From CAZPAN01 sp964428485 (GTDB lineage Bacteria; Actinomycetota; Coriobacteriia; Coriobacteriales; CADBOM01), in NCBI GenBank assembly GCA_964428485.1, contig CAYRYP010000005.1:1-33910 (forward strand): a stretch of 33,910 nucleotides of DNA. The letters are read 5' to 3'. The notes under the pieces were generated by a model. That model did not search any database and was not told the origin of the DNA. It was given only the letters and a program-made list of their open reading frames with translations. This document shows, in pieces, positions 15,881 to 24,682 of the stretch (the first letter of the stretch is position 1; every line of letters starts with the position of its first letter). Position numbers and translations under genes: made by a program.

Positions 15881-15920
15881 GACCGCCCGGGCGCGGAGTG
15901 TCTCTCCGGTCCAGGCGGTC
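15881..15920 (-). terminator. Probable terminator of the giant Fe-S ATPase gene
   Basis: On the minus strand, 39 nt after the stop codon, GACCGCC pairs with GGCGGTC. An inner CCGGAG/CTCCG hairpin is enclosed, and TTCT follows. The strong GC stem fits an intrinsic terminator, though the T-tract is short. Confidence 0.6.
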
Positions 15921-15958
15921 TGCGATGCGATGTGGTCTGTCGTCTCTCGGACGAGCAG

Positions 15959-18900
15959 CTAGCTGGTCGGCTTTCCGCCATCGCCGTAGAAGTTGGACTT
16001 GGCGACAGCGATCATTAGCTTGATCCTGTTGAGCTGGTTTACCTCAGAAGCGCCGGGATCGTAGTCAACCGAAACGATGTTGGAATCCGGGTACAGCCTG
16101 CGAAGCTCCTTGATGACCCCTTTGCCGGTGACGTGGTTGGGCAGGCAGGCGAAGGGCTGTGCGCAGACGATGTTGGGCGTGCCACTGCGAATGAGTTCGA
16201 TCATCTCGGCGGTCAGCAACCATCCCTCGCCCATCGAATTGCACAGTGAGAGCACCTTATCCGCGTACTCGGCCAGCTCGAGGATGTCTGCGGGAACGTC
16301 AAAGCGCTTGGACTTAGCCAACGCGTCTCTGATCGGCGAGCGCCCGGCGGCGATGACCTTGAGCACCAGAGAGCTCCCCATCGCCTTCCTCTTGGACCTG
16401 CCGAGCTCCCTCGACTGCCAGATCGAGTTGGAGATGCCGTAGGTGAAGAACTCGACAAGTCCGGGCATCACAGCCTCGCACCCCTCCGCCTCGATCGTCT
16501 CGACCACCTGGTTGTTGGCGGTCGGATGGAACTTCACCAGGATCTCCCCGACCACACCAACGCGGGGCTTGCTCCTGTCGTTTTCGAGCGGTAGATTGTC
16601 GAAATCCTTCACAATGGCATGTACATTCTTGGAAAACCTTATCGGGTTGGACCTCTTCAACTCGCCCTTGAGATACTCCATCCATTTGCGATAGAGCTTC
16701 TCGGCCGACCCCGGAACCGCCTCGTAGGGGCGAGTGCGGAACAGACACTGCATCAAGAGGTCGCCATAGAGAAGGGCGCAGCAGCCGCGGTAGAGCATGA
16801 TCGGGGTGATCTTGAAGCCAGGGTTGCTCTCCTCCAGCTTCTTGAACGCCAGCGACATCACCGGGATATGGCCATACCCGGCCTCCTTGAGCGCCTTACG
16901 AATGAGCGCGATATAGTTGGTGGCACGACATCCACCGCCGGTCTGGGTGATGATCACCGCGAGGCGGTCGGTGTCGTACTTGCCCGAGGTGACGGCCTCC
17001 ATGATCTGCCCGGTCACCAGAATCGACGGATAGCACACATCGTTGTTCGCGTACTTAAGGCCAGCCTCAACCGCCCCGTGGTCCACTGAAGGCAGGACCT
17101 CCATGTTGTACCCGTGATCGTGGAAGACCCTCTCGAGCAGCTCGAAGTGGATGGGAGCCATCTGAGGAGCGATGATCGTGTACCCCGCGTCGTACATCTC
17201 CTTGGTGTACTGCGGCTTCTTGAAAATCGTAGCCACACCGGCGCGCAACTGAAGACCGATCTTGGAGGCGAAGGTACGCAGCTTGGATGTGTTCGCGAGC
17301 TTTATGCTCTCCTCGTCGACCGTGATCTTGTCGGAGGAGGACTCCAACACGCTCTCGAGATTCTCCTGGGGCGCGTCCAGGGGACATGTGTCACGGGCGT
17401 GTAGCATCGCACCAACGATGTCTCCATCCAACCTCGCCCCATCGGATCCCTCCGTCGCCTTCTTGTCGTCTAAGGCCGCCAGCAGGGAGCGAATCCTGAT
17501 CCTGGCAGCGCCGAGATTGGAGACCTGGTCGATCTTGAGCACCGTGTAGATCTTGCCCGCAGCCTCGAGAATCTCCTGGACCTGATCGGTGGTGATGGCG
17601 TCCAGACCGCATCCGAAAGAGTTGAGCTGAATCAGATCGAGACTCGGGACCATAGTCACGAGCTTGGCAGCAGCATAGAGCCTGGAGTGGTACATCCACT
17701 GGTCGATAACCCTGATCGGGCGGTCGGGCTTTACGAGATGCGAGACGCTGTCCTCGGTGAGCACCGCCATGCCGTAGCTGGATATGAGCTCGGGGATGGC
17801 ATGGTTGATCTCGGGGTCTTGGTGATAGGGACGTCCGGCGAGCACTATCCCATGCGCGTTGTTGTCGGCGACCCACTTGAGCACGCGCTCACCGGCCTGG
17901 CGGATGTCCTGCTTGAACTTGTCGTCCTCCTCCCAGGCGAGATCCACCGCGACCTCAATCTCCTTTAGTGAGGGGGGCGTACCCTTGGCCTCGGGATGCG
18001 CCCCATAGTACTTCTTGGAGATCTCCTCGTAGAGCCTCTGAGGCAGCACCTCCCTGTTGTCATAGGGCACGAACGGCTTGAGAAACGCCACTTTGTCATC
18101 GCGGAGCTCATCGATGTTGAGATGCAGCACCTCCGGGTAGCTCACCACCACAGGGCAGTTGAAGTGGTTCATAGCATCCGGGTCTTCCTGGCGCTCCCAC
18201 CTGATGCAGGGCATGAATATCAGATCCACACCCTTGTCGATCAGGTTCATTATGTGACCGTGGCTGAGCTTGGCCGGATAGCAGACGTTCTCGGATGGCA
18301 TCGACTCGATCCCGGCCTCGTAGGTGTCCTGAGTGGACGAGTCGGAGAGCACAACCCGAAATCCCAGCTTGGTGAAGAAGGTATGCCAAAACGGGTAGTT
18401 CTCATACATGTTGAGTGCCCGAGGGATGCCGACGGTGGGTCTGGTGGCCTCCTGCTCCGAGAGCGACTCATAGTCGAAGAGCCTCTTGGTCTTGTACTCG
18501 AAGAGGTTGGGAACCTTGCGGTCGGACGCCCCGCCGCCGGCTCCCCTCTCGCAGCGGTTGCCCGTTATGAAGCGCCTGCGCTTGCCGGTGGACTCGTCGA
18601 GCCCGAAGTCGTTGATCGTGAGCAGACAGCTGTTCGAGCAGCCCTTGCACCTGGTGGTCGTGTGCCTAACCTCGAGGGAGGCAATGTCTTCAGGAGACAG
18701 CAGCGTAGAGCGCGGAGGTACCTCGGCCAGCTCATCATCGGAGAGAGCAGCGAGGTCCACCATTCCTTCCTGCTCGGCGCGGTCGCGCGCGAGCAGCGCC
18801 GCCCCATAGGCTCCCATGAGGCCGGCGATATCCGGCCTGACAGCCTCATGTCCACTCAGCATCTCAAAGGCGCGCAGAATTGCGTCGTTGAGGAACGTGC

Positions 18901-20602
18901 CGCCCTGCACGACGACGTGCGAGCCCACCTCAGAGGCCTCGCGCAGTTTGATGACCTTGAACAGAGCATTTTTGATGACGGAGTAGGAGAGCCCAGCGGA
19001 GATGTCCCCCACCGTCGCCCCCTCCTTCTGGGCCTGCTTGACCCTGGAGTTCATAAACACCGTACATCTGCTGCCCAGATCCACCGGATGCTCTGCGGAG
19101 ACGGCAGCCTGGGCAAACTCCTCCACGCCCATCCCGAGGGAGTCGGCGAAGGTCTCGATAAACGAGCCACATCCGGAGCTACAAGCCTCGTTGAGCATGA
19201 TCGAGTCGATGACGCCGTTGCGGACCTTCATGCACTTCATGTCCTGACCGCCGATGTCGAGGATGAACTCCACCTCGGGCACCAGCTCGGATGATCCTCG
19301 CAGATGCGCGACGGTCTCCACCTCTCCGGAGTCGCAGCGCAGACCCTCCTTCAAGAGTCCCTCGCCGTAACCGGTGACGGTGGCGTGACCGATGCGCACC
19401 ACCGGGCGCCCCTTCGAGTCGGTGGGCAGCAGCGCGTACAGCTCGTTGACCATGTCGCGAGCAGAGCCCAGAACGTCGCCATGGTTGTTGCCATACCACG
19501 ATTTCAGAATCTCGCCGTCACGACCTATCAGCGCGGCCTTGAAGGTAGTTGACCCTGCGTCTATCCCCAGGTAGGCTTCCCCCCTATATGTGGAGAGATC
19601 ACCCTTGGGAACACGGTCCCGATCGTGGCGGGCGCAAAACTCCTCGTAGTCCTCCGGCGTGGAGAAGAGCGGGTCGAGCCTGACAATCTCGCTTCCCTGC
19701 ACCTCACCCAAATCAGCCAGGCGCCTTAAGATCTCCGATATCGTGACGGGGTTGTCGCCCGAAGAGGCGAGCGCAGCTCCCGATGCGACAAACAGGTGCG
19801 CGTTCTCCGGCTTCAACGAGTGCTCGTCGTCGAGGTCGAGAGTGATCCTGAACCTCCGCTCGAGCTCCGAGAGATACTGCAAGGGTCCGCCCAGAAACGC
19901 AACATAGCCTCTGATCGGCCTGCCGCAGGCCAGACCGGATATCGTCTGGGTCACCACCGACTGGAAGATCGATGCGGCGATGTCGGAGCGCTCCGCTCCC
20001 TCGTTGAGTAGCGGCTGCACGTCCGACTTGGCAAAAACGCCGCATCTAGACGCTACCGGATAGATGATCTTGGCGTCGCGCGCGAGCTCGTTGAGACCAG
20101 TGGCGTCGGTATCGAGAAGCGAGGCCATCTGGTCTATGAAGGCGCCGGTGCCACCCGCGCACGTACCGTTCATGCGCTGCTCGATACCGTTATCGAAGTA
20201 TATGATCTTAGCGTCCTCGCCACCGAGCTCGATGGCCACGTCCGTCTTGGGGATGAACCTCTCCACGGCGGTCTTGGATGCCACAACCTCCTGCACGAAC
20301 TCCAGTTCAAGCCACTGCGCGAGCAAAAGGCCGCCGCTTCCGGTTATAGCCACCGACATCGGAACGTCGGCAAAGTCCACGGCCGCCTCGGCCATGATCT
20401 GAGAGATAGTTGCGCGGATGTCCGTGTGGTGCCTCTCGTACCTGTAGAACAGCACTTTGGCATCCCTGTCGAGAACCGCTAGCTTGACCGTGGTGGATCC
20501 CACATCTATGCCAAGCTTGAGCTCAGCCTGCGAGGAGGCACATGACCCGTCGCCGCAAGCACGGGTGTCCCCACCAATGATCTCGGAATCGTTTACCCGC
20601 AT
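15959..20602 (-). CDS. Giant BadF/HgdC-like double-ASKHA ATPase with dehydratase-like C-terminus
   Basis: The 1547-residue protein of the 2-hydroxyacyl-CoA dehydratase activator superfamily has two ASKHA ATPase domains in tandem: GIDVGSTTVKLAVL (31-44) and GIDAGSTTFKAALI (346-359). Each keeps two cysteines 39 residues apart (Cys148/Cys187; Cys474/Cys513), the spacing of the [4Fe-4S]-bridging cysteines of HgdC. A Cys-rich segment (RCKGCSNSC, then GNRCERG) and DUF2229/HgdB-like regions follow (MPSENVCYPAK; MPCIRWERQ; NNDVCYPS; LYRGCCALLYGD). In this family ATP hydrolysis drives low-potential electron transfer; the substrate of the fused form is not known. A GTG at 20620 overlaps the tetR stop, but AAAGGAAAG 7 nt before the ATG at 20602 makes that the likely start. 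No separate dehydratase or acyl-CoA genes lie nearby. Confidence 0.9.
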   Translation of the reverse strand: MRVNDSEIIGGDTRACGDGSCASSQAELKLGIDVGSTTVKLAVLDRDAKVLFYRYERHHTDIRATISQIMAEAAVDFADVPMSVAITGSGGLLLAQWLELEFVQEVVASKTAVERFIPKTDVAIELGGEDAKIIYFDNGIEQRMNGTCAGGTGAFIDQMASLLDTDATGLNELARDAKIIYPVASRCGVFAKSDVQPLLNEGAERSDIAASIFQSVVTQTISGLACGRPIRGYVAFLGGPLQYLSELERRFRITLDLDDEHSLKPENAHLFVASGAALASSGDNPVTISEILRRLADLGEVQGSEIVRLDPLFSTPEDYEEFCARHDRDRVPKGDLSTYRGEAYLGIDAGSTTFKAALIGRDGEILKSWYGNNHGDVLGSARDMVNELYALLPTDSKGRPVVRIGHATVTGYGEGLLKEGLRCDSGEVETVAHLRGSSELVPEVEFILDIGGQDMKCMKVRNGVIDSIMLNEACSSGCGSFIETFADSLGMGVEEFAQAAVSAEHPVDLGSRCTVFMNSRVKQAQKEGATVGDISAGLSYSVIKNALFKVIKLREASEVGSHVVVQGGTFLNDAILRAFEMLSGHEAVRPDIAGLMGAYGAALLARDRAEQEGMVDLAALSDDELAEVPPRSTLLSPEDIASLEVRHTTTRCKGCSNSCLLTINDFGLDESTGKRRRFITGNRCERGAGGGASDRKVPNLFEYKTKRLFDYESLSEQEATRPTVGIPRALNMYENYPFWHTFFTKLGFRVVLSDSSTQDTYEAGIESMPSENVCYPAKLSHGHIMNLIDKGVDLIFMPCIRWERQEDPDAMNHFNCPVVVSYPEVLHLNIDELRDDKVAFLKPFVPYDNREVLPQRLYEEISKKYYGAHPEAKGTPPSLKEIEVAVDLAWEEDDKFKQDIRQAGERVLKWVADNNAHGIVLAGRPYHQDPEINHAIPELISSYGMAVLTEDSVSHLVKPDRPIRVIDQWMYHSRLYAAAKLVTMVPSLDLIQLNSFGCGLDAITTDQVQEILEAAGKIYTVLKIDQVSNLGAARIRIRSLLAALDDKKATEGSDGARLDGDIVGAMLHARDTCPLDAPQENLESVLESSSDKITVDEESIKLANTSKLRTFASKIGLQLRAGVATIFKKPQYTKEMYDAGYTIIAPQMAPIHFELLERVFHDHGYNMEVLPSVDHGAVEAGLKYANNDVCYPSILVTGQIMEAVTSGKYDTDRLAVIITQTGGGCRATNYIALIRKALKEAGYGHIPVMSLAFKKLEESNPGFKITPIMLYRGCCALLYGDLLMQCLFRTRPYEAVPGSAEKLYRKWMEYLKGELKRSNPIRFSKNVHAIVKDFDNLPLENDRSKPRVGVVGEILVKFHPTANNQVVETIEAEGCEAVMPGLVEFFTYGISNSIWQSRELGRSKRKAMGSSLVLKVIAAGRSPIRDALAKSKRFDVPADILELAEYADKVLSLCNSMGEGWLLTAEMIELIRSGTPNIVCAQPFACLPNHVTGKGVIKELRRLYPDSNIVSVDYDPGASEVNQLNRIKLMIAVAKSNFYGDGGKPTS

Positions 20603-20616
20603 CGGTATCTTTCCTT

Positions 20617-21324
20617 TCACAGATCGGAGAGCCCTTCAATCTCGATGGACTCTCCGGGTTTGAGTAGCGCCAGTCCGAGCAGTATCCTCGCCATGTCCTC
20701 GGAGGACTCCTTCATCCCATCCTCGAGCCAGGTCCTGACGATGCCCAACGAGGCAGAGGAGAAGTAGGCGACGTAGTACCTGATCACGCGCGAAGGATTC
20801 TCCTTGTACTTGGGGTTGAGGATGCCGTCTGCAATCGAGGCGCACAGGGTGTCCACCAACCTGTGCTCGAACCCGATGTCGCCCCTTGGGCCGAGCAAGG
20901 CGGTCAGGACCGTAGCATGTTCTTTGATGAAGTCGAAGATGTCCACGAGCGGGCGAAGCGGTGTCACCCCCATAGCGGCGAGTGCGAGATCAGCTTGCGA
21001 CACCCGTCCGAGCTCGGCCTCGATGTCGGTGAGTCCCTTCAGAAAGTCGTCCTCGAAGCGCGCGATGAGGTCGTCCTTATCCCTGAAGTGGCTGTAAAAG
21101 GTGGATCTGTTCAGATCTGCCCGCGCGGTAATGTCTGCAACCGTAAAGCCGTCGAGTCCCCTCTCCTCTATCAGGTCGATCAGCGCCCGGTAGATCATGC
21201 GGCGCGATCTTACGCACCTGCGGTCGAGCATCCCCTTTCGTCCCTCTGTGGCCTTTATCACCTTCGGGGCCGTACCCGAGACGGGTTCGACCTTAGAGAC
21301 CCTCTTTCCCGATGTCTCCTCCAT
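20617..21324 (-). CDS. TetR/AcrR family transcriptional regulator
   Basis: The 235-residue protein has a ~40-residue basic lead and a TetR_N helix-turn-helix domain (about 42-90; FTVADITARADLNRSTFYSHF, the last part being the recognition helix). An all-helical ligand domain follows, resembling the C-terminal domains of DhaS-like TetR proteins. The ATG at 21324 follows TGGAGG. The giant Fe-S ATPase start codon lies 14 nt after its stop, so the two form an operon and the regulator probably controls that gene. A palindrome overlapping its own -35 suggests autorepression. The effector is unknown. Confidence 0.92.
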   Translation of the reverse strand: MEETSGKRVSKVEPVSGTAPKVIKATEGRKGMLDRRCVRSRRMIYRALIDLIEERGLDGFTVADITARADLNRSTFYSHFRDKDDLIARFEDDFLKGLTDIEAELGRVSQADLALAAMGVTPLRPLVDIFDFIKEHATVLTALLGPRGDIGFEHRLVDTLCASIADGILNPKYKENPSRVIRYYVAYFSSASLGIVRTWLEDGMKESSEDMARILLGLALLKPGESIEIEGLSDL

Positions 21325-21363
21325 CCAACCTCCATATCGAACTCTTCAAAGCACAGCCGTTGA

Positions 21364-21407
21364 ATCATAGCCCACATGATGAACGTTAACCAACACGATG
21401 TTGTTTA
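21364..21407 (-). promoter_or_regulatory. tetR promoter with overlapping palindromic operator
   Basis: On the minus strand TTGGTT (21388-21393) and TATGAT (21364-21369) are 18 bp apart, giving a leader of about 33 nt for tetR. The -35 is overlapped by the palindrome CAACA-CGA-TGTTG (21391-21403; further matches extend it to 21387-21407). The size and position suit a TetR-dimer operator. The same palindrome lies about 80 bp upstream of the divergent DUF711 promoter. Confidence 0.55.
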
Positions 21408-21484
21408 TTTGATTCTCCACCTCATGCTACCAGCGGTCAATGGCACAGGTCGGCGGGTGGAGGTTTATCACGCAGCAGTGCGGA

Positions 21485-21490
21485 TATAAT
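21485..21490 (+). promoter_or_regulatory. -10 box of the DUF711 gene
   Basis: A perfect TATAAT sits 43 bp before the GTG start. The matching -35 position (GGTTTA at 21462-21467) is poor, so the promoter may need an activator. Confidence 0.5.
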
Positions 21491-21532
21491 CAACACGTCC
21501 CATTTGCATAAACGACCAGGGGGGATCGCGAA

Positions 21533-22897
21533 GTGGAGATCACGCCGACGGAGATCGCCGAAACTCTATCCATGATCTCGAGGCAGCACCTCGACATCAG
21601 AACCATCACGATGGGAATCAACACCCGCTCGTGCACCTATCCGACGATGGATGGGCTGTGCACCAGACTCTACGACCTCCTCACGAGCTCCGCAGAGCAT
21701 CTCGTCGAGGTGGCGGACCAGCTCGAGCGCGAGTACGGCGCCCCGATAGCCAACAAACGCATCTCCGTCACCCCCGTGGCCGAGATCAGCTCCGCTATCA
21801 AAGACGAGGATCTCACTCCTATCGCCGAGACTCTGGATCGCGCGGGCAAGGAAGTAGGAGTCGACTTCATAGGCGGGTTCTCCGCACTGGTACAGAAGGG
21901 AATGGGCGATGCTGACAGGAGACTCATCCAGTCGATACCCTCGGCGATGAGTCTCACCGACAGGGTCTGCTCATCGGTCAACGTGGCCTCGACCCGAGCT
22001 GGGATCAACATGGACGCCGTCCTCGAGATGAGCGAGACGATCATGAAGACCGCACAGCTCACCCGCGATCGCGACTGCATAGGATGTGCCAAGCTCGTCG
22101 TCTTCTGCAACTCGGTGGAGGACAATCCGTTCATGGCCGGGGCGATGCACGGATCGGGCGAGAGTGACCGCGCGATCAACGTCGGCGTCTCGGGTCCTGG
22201 GGTCGTAAGAGCTGTGCTGGAGTCGATGGACGAGAGCGCGGATCTAACCGCAATAGCCGAGGCGATAAAGGCTACAGCCTTCAAGATCACCCGGCTCGGA
22301 GAGCTCATCGCACGCGAGGCAGCCAAAAGATTGGACGCCCAGATGGGCATCCTCGACCTGTCGCTGGCCCCGACGCCTGCACCCGGCGACTCCGTAGCCA
22401 ACATCCTCGAGGCTATCGGAGTCGGACAGGCCGGGGGTCCCGGCACTACATGCGCACTCGCCCTACTCAACGACGCCGTGAAGAAGGGCGGCGTCATGGC
22501 GTCGAGCTCTGTCGGCGGACTCTCCGGAGCGTTCATCCCTGTCTCGGAGGACCAGGGGATGATAGCGGCGGCGGAGAGCGGAGCGCTGTCGCTGGAGAAG
22601 CTGGAGGCGATGACCTGCGTATGCTCGGTTGGTTTGGACATGATCGCCGTGCGCGGCGACATCGACGTCGAGACGATATTCGGGATAATCGCCGATGAGA
22701 TGGCCATCGGGGTCATAAACAACAAGACCACGGCGGTCAGGCTCATCCCCGCGCTCGGGAAGGAAGCCGGAGAGAGGCTGGAGTTCGGAGGCCTGCTCGG
22801 AAGCGCGCCGATCATGGATGTAAACCGCCATGCCGGACACGTACTAGCCCATCGCGGCGGGAGATTCCCCGCTCCGATCAACAGCCTGAAGAACTAG
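21533..22897 (+). CDS. DUF711 / UPF0210 (PFL) family protein
   Basis: The 454-residue cytoplasmic protein closely resembles the UPF0210/DUF711 family, whose biochemical function is not established. Typical features are the N-terminal TITMGIN segment, the RDCIGCAKLVVFCN block with three cysteines and the GAMHGSGE motif. A Gly-rich GPGTTCALALLNDAVKKGG region is followed by an N-K-T-T-A-V-R-L-I-P C-terminal block. The GTG start follows GGGGGG at 9 nt. In other genomes this gene often follows a small ACT-domain (UPF0237) gene; none is present here. It is divergent from tetR and the giant Fe-S ATPase, sharing a 208-bp control region, and convergent with purN (21 bp). Confidence 0.92.
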   Translation: MEITPTEIAETLSMISRQHLDIRTITMGINTRSCTYPTMDGLCTRLYDLLTSSAEHLVEVADQLEREYGAPIANKRISVTPVAEISSAIKDEDLTPIAETLDRAGKEVGVDFIGGFSALVQKGMGDADRRLIQSIPSAMSLTDRVCSSVNVASTRAGINMDAVLEMSETIMKTAQLTRDRDCIGCAKLVVFCNSVEDNPFMAGAMHGSGESDRAINVGVSGPGVVRAVLESMDESADLTAIAEAIKATAFKITRLGELIAREAAKRLDAQMGILDLSLAPTPAPGDSVANILEAIGVGQAGGPGTTCALALLNDAVKKGGVMASSSVGGLSGAFIPVSEDQGMIAAAESGALSLEKLEAMTCVCSVGLDMIAVRGDIDVETIFGIIADEMAIGVINNKTTAVRLIPALGKEAGERLEFGGLLGSAPIMDVNRHAGHVLAHRGGRFPAPINSLKN

Positions 22898-22918
22898 ACA
22901 TCTTGCGCGTCACCTCGG

Positions 22919-23530
22919 TCACTGCCTGTCGATGCGCACCTTGCCATCCTCGGTGACCGAGACCAAGCCTTGGGAGATGAGCTGTAGCACCTCTGGGTAG
23001 AGTCTGTGCTCAACTTCGTGTATGCGCGTCTCCAGGGTGTCGAGCGTGTCGTCCTCACGTACCTCCACCGCACGTTGTGCAATGATCGGACCGGCGTCCA
23101 TCTCGGCGTTGGCGAAGTGCACCGTGATTCCTGTAACCTTCACCCCGTGCTCGAAGGCATCGGATATCCCATGTGCTCCAGGAAACGACGGCAGAAGCGC
23201 CGGATGGAGGTTGATCACCCGGTTGGGGAAGACATCCAGTAAAACCGGGGTAACCATGCGCATGTAGCCGGCCATCGCAACGTATTCGACCCCGGCATCT
23301 ACAAGCGCCGAGGCGATCCTCGTATCCGCGGCGGTTGGGTCGGCGTAATCGGCGGGGTCCATTACGAGACACTCGATCCCCGCTCCCCTAGCTCTCTCTA
23401 TGCCCTTGGCATCTGGGTTGGAGGAGACCACGAGCGCTATACGGGCGTCTAGTTCTCCGCGGGCGATCGCATCCATGATCGCCTGCAAATTAGTACCACT
23501 TCCAGAGATCAGCACTCCAAGAACCAGCAT
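22919..23530 (-). CDS. purN: Phosphoribosylglycinamide formyltransferase
   Basis: Third step of purine synthesis: formyl transfer from 10-formyl-THF to glycinamide ribonucleotide. The 203-residue protein shows the N-terminal VLISGSGTNLQA phosphate loop and the active-site block INLHPALLPSFPGAHG with catalytic Asn and His. VTGITVHFANAEMDAGPIIAQ carries the Asp. The frame is open 9 codons upstream, but TTGGAG stands 8 nt before the ATG at 23530 and homology begins there. It is the last gene of purF-purM-purN, 48 nt after purM. Confidence 0.96.
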   Translation of the reverse strand: MLVLGVLISGSGTNLQAIMDAIARGELDARIALVVSSNPDAKGIERARGAGIECLVMDPADYADPTAADTRIASALVDAGVEYVAMAGYMRMVTPVLLDVFPNRVINLHPALLPSFPGAHGISDAFEHGVKVTGITVHFANAEMDAGPIIAQRAVEVREDDTLDTLETRIHEVEHRLYPEVLQLISQGLVSVTEDGKVRIDRQ

Positions 23531-23578
23531 CCCAAACACTCCAATCGGATACGGCACCGTAGGTTGCCGCTCAGCAGG

Positions 23579-24682
23579 CTAGTCGACGTACTCCACACGT
23601 CCCTTGGAACCGGGATCGTCCGCAGCTTCGATCGAACCGATCACATAGGGGGTCTCACCTGCCATCGCGAAGTGCTCCATAACCTCGGCAACAGCATCCG
23701 GCGGGCATATGACGCACATGCCGATGCCCATGTTGAATGTCTTGTAGGCCTCGGCATCATCGAGGCCGGCCGCCTTGCAAACCATGTCTATGATCGGCGT
23801 GACGGGCCATGAGCCGCGCCTGACCTTGGCGATCGTACCCACAGGCAGCGCCCTGTCGAGATTCTCGGTGATCCCGCCGCCCGTGATATGGGCGCACGCG
23901 TTGACGGCGACACCCTTACGCAGGGCCGAGATTATAGGCTTGACGTAGATTCTGGTCGGTTCCAGGAGGGCGTCTCCCGCAGACCTCCCGCAAAGTTCCT
24001 CGCGCGGCTCGAGCAGCTCGTCGCGGGTCATCTTCTCCACCATCGCCCTGCGCACCAGCGAAAACCCGTTGGAATGGACGCCCGAGGAGGCAAGGCCCAC
24101 CACCATGTCTCCAACACTCACCCTATCCGGTCCGATCATGGCCGGTCTGTCCACCACTCCAACGCAGAAACCGGAGAGATCGTAGTCGGAGGGATCCATG
24201 ACTCCGGGATGCTCGGCCATCTCCCCTCCCACTAGCGCGCAACCGGCCAGCCTGCAGCCGGTGGCCACACCGGAGACGATATTGGCAACGAACTCGGGTT
24301 CGAGTTTGCCAATCGCGATGTAGTCGAGGAAGAACAGGGGCTCGGCGCCGCAGACCACGACATCGTTGACGCACATCGCCACGAGATCGATCCCCACGGT
24401 GCCGTTGTTTCCGAGGATCTGTGCGAGACGGATCTTGGTCCCCACGCCATCGGTTCCGCTAACAAGGATCGGATCGTCCATCTCCTTGAGCGCAGCGGCA
24501 GAGAACAGCCCGCCAAATCCACCTATATCCCCGATGACCTCGGGTCTTGCGGTGGATTTCACCGCGTCCTTGATGAGATCCACCGCGTCGGCTCCCGCGG
24601 CGGTCGAGACCCCGGCATCGGCGTAGGTGATGCGCTCGGGCACGGCGGGAGTGTCGGTTGCGTCATCGAAAGGCATCGTCAT
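23579..24682 (-). CDS. purM: Phosphoribosylformylglycinamidine cyclo-ligase (AIR synthetase)
   Basis: Fifth step of purine synthesis: ATP-dependent closure of FGAM to AIR. The 367-residue protein shows the AIRS signatures SGTDGVGTKIRLA, VNDVVVCGAEPLFFLDY, GLASSGVHSNGFSL and AHITGGGITENL. The start ATG overlaps the purF stop by 4 nt (ATGA), with GAGGAGGT upstream. A second in-frame ATG lies two codons on. It is translationally coupled to purF. Confidence 0.97.
   Translation of the reverse strand: MTMPFDDATDTPAVPERITYADAGVSTAAGADAVDLIKDAVKSTARPEVIGDIGGFGGLFSAAALKEMDDPILVSGTDGVGTKIRLAQILGNNGTVGIDLVAMCVNDVVVCGAEPLFFLDYIAIGKLEPEFVANIVSGVATGCRLAGCALVGGEMAEHPGVMDPSDYDLSGFCVGVVDRPAMIGPDRVSVGDMVVGLASSGVHSNGFSLVRRAMVEKMTRDELLEPREELCGRSAGDALLEPTRIYVKPIISALRKGVAVNACAHITGGGITENLDRALPVGTIAKVRRGSWPVTPIIDMVCKAAGLDDAEAYKTFNMGIGMCVICPPDAVAEVMEHFAMAGETPYVIGSIEAADDPGSKGRVEYVD

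Noticed and set aside
17996..19294. A 432-codon plus-strand open frame
   Set aside because: Antisense to the giant Fe-S ATPase gene; His/Val/Leu/Arg-rich shadow translation.
21670..22881. A 403-codon minus-strand open frame
   Set aside because: Antisense to the DUF711 gene; Ser/Pro/Ala-rich shadow.
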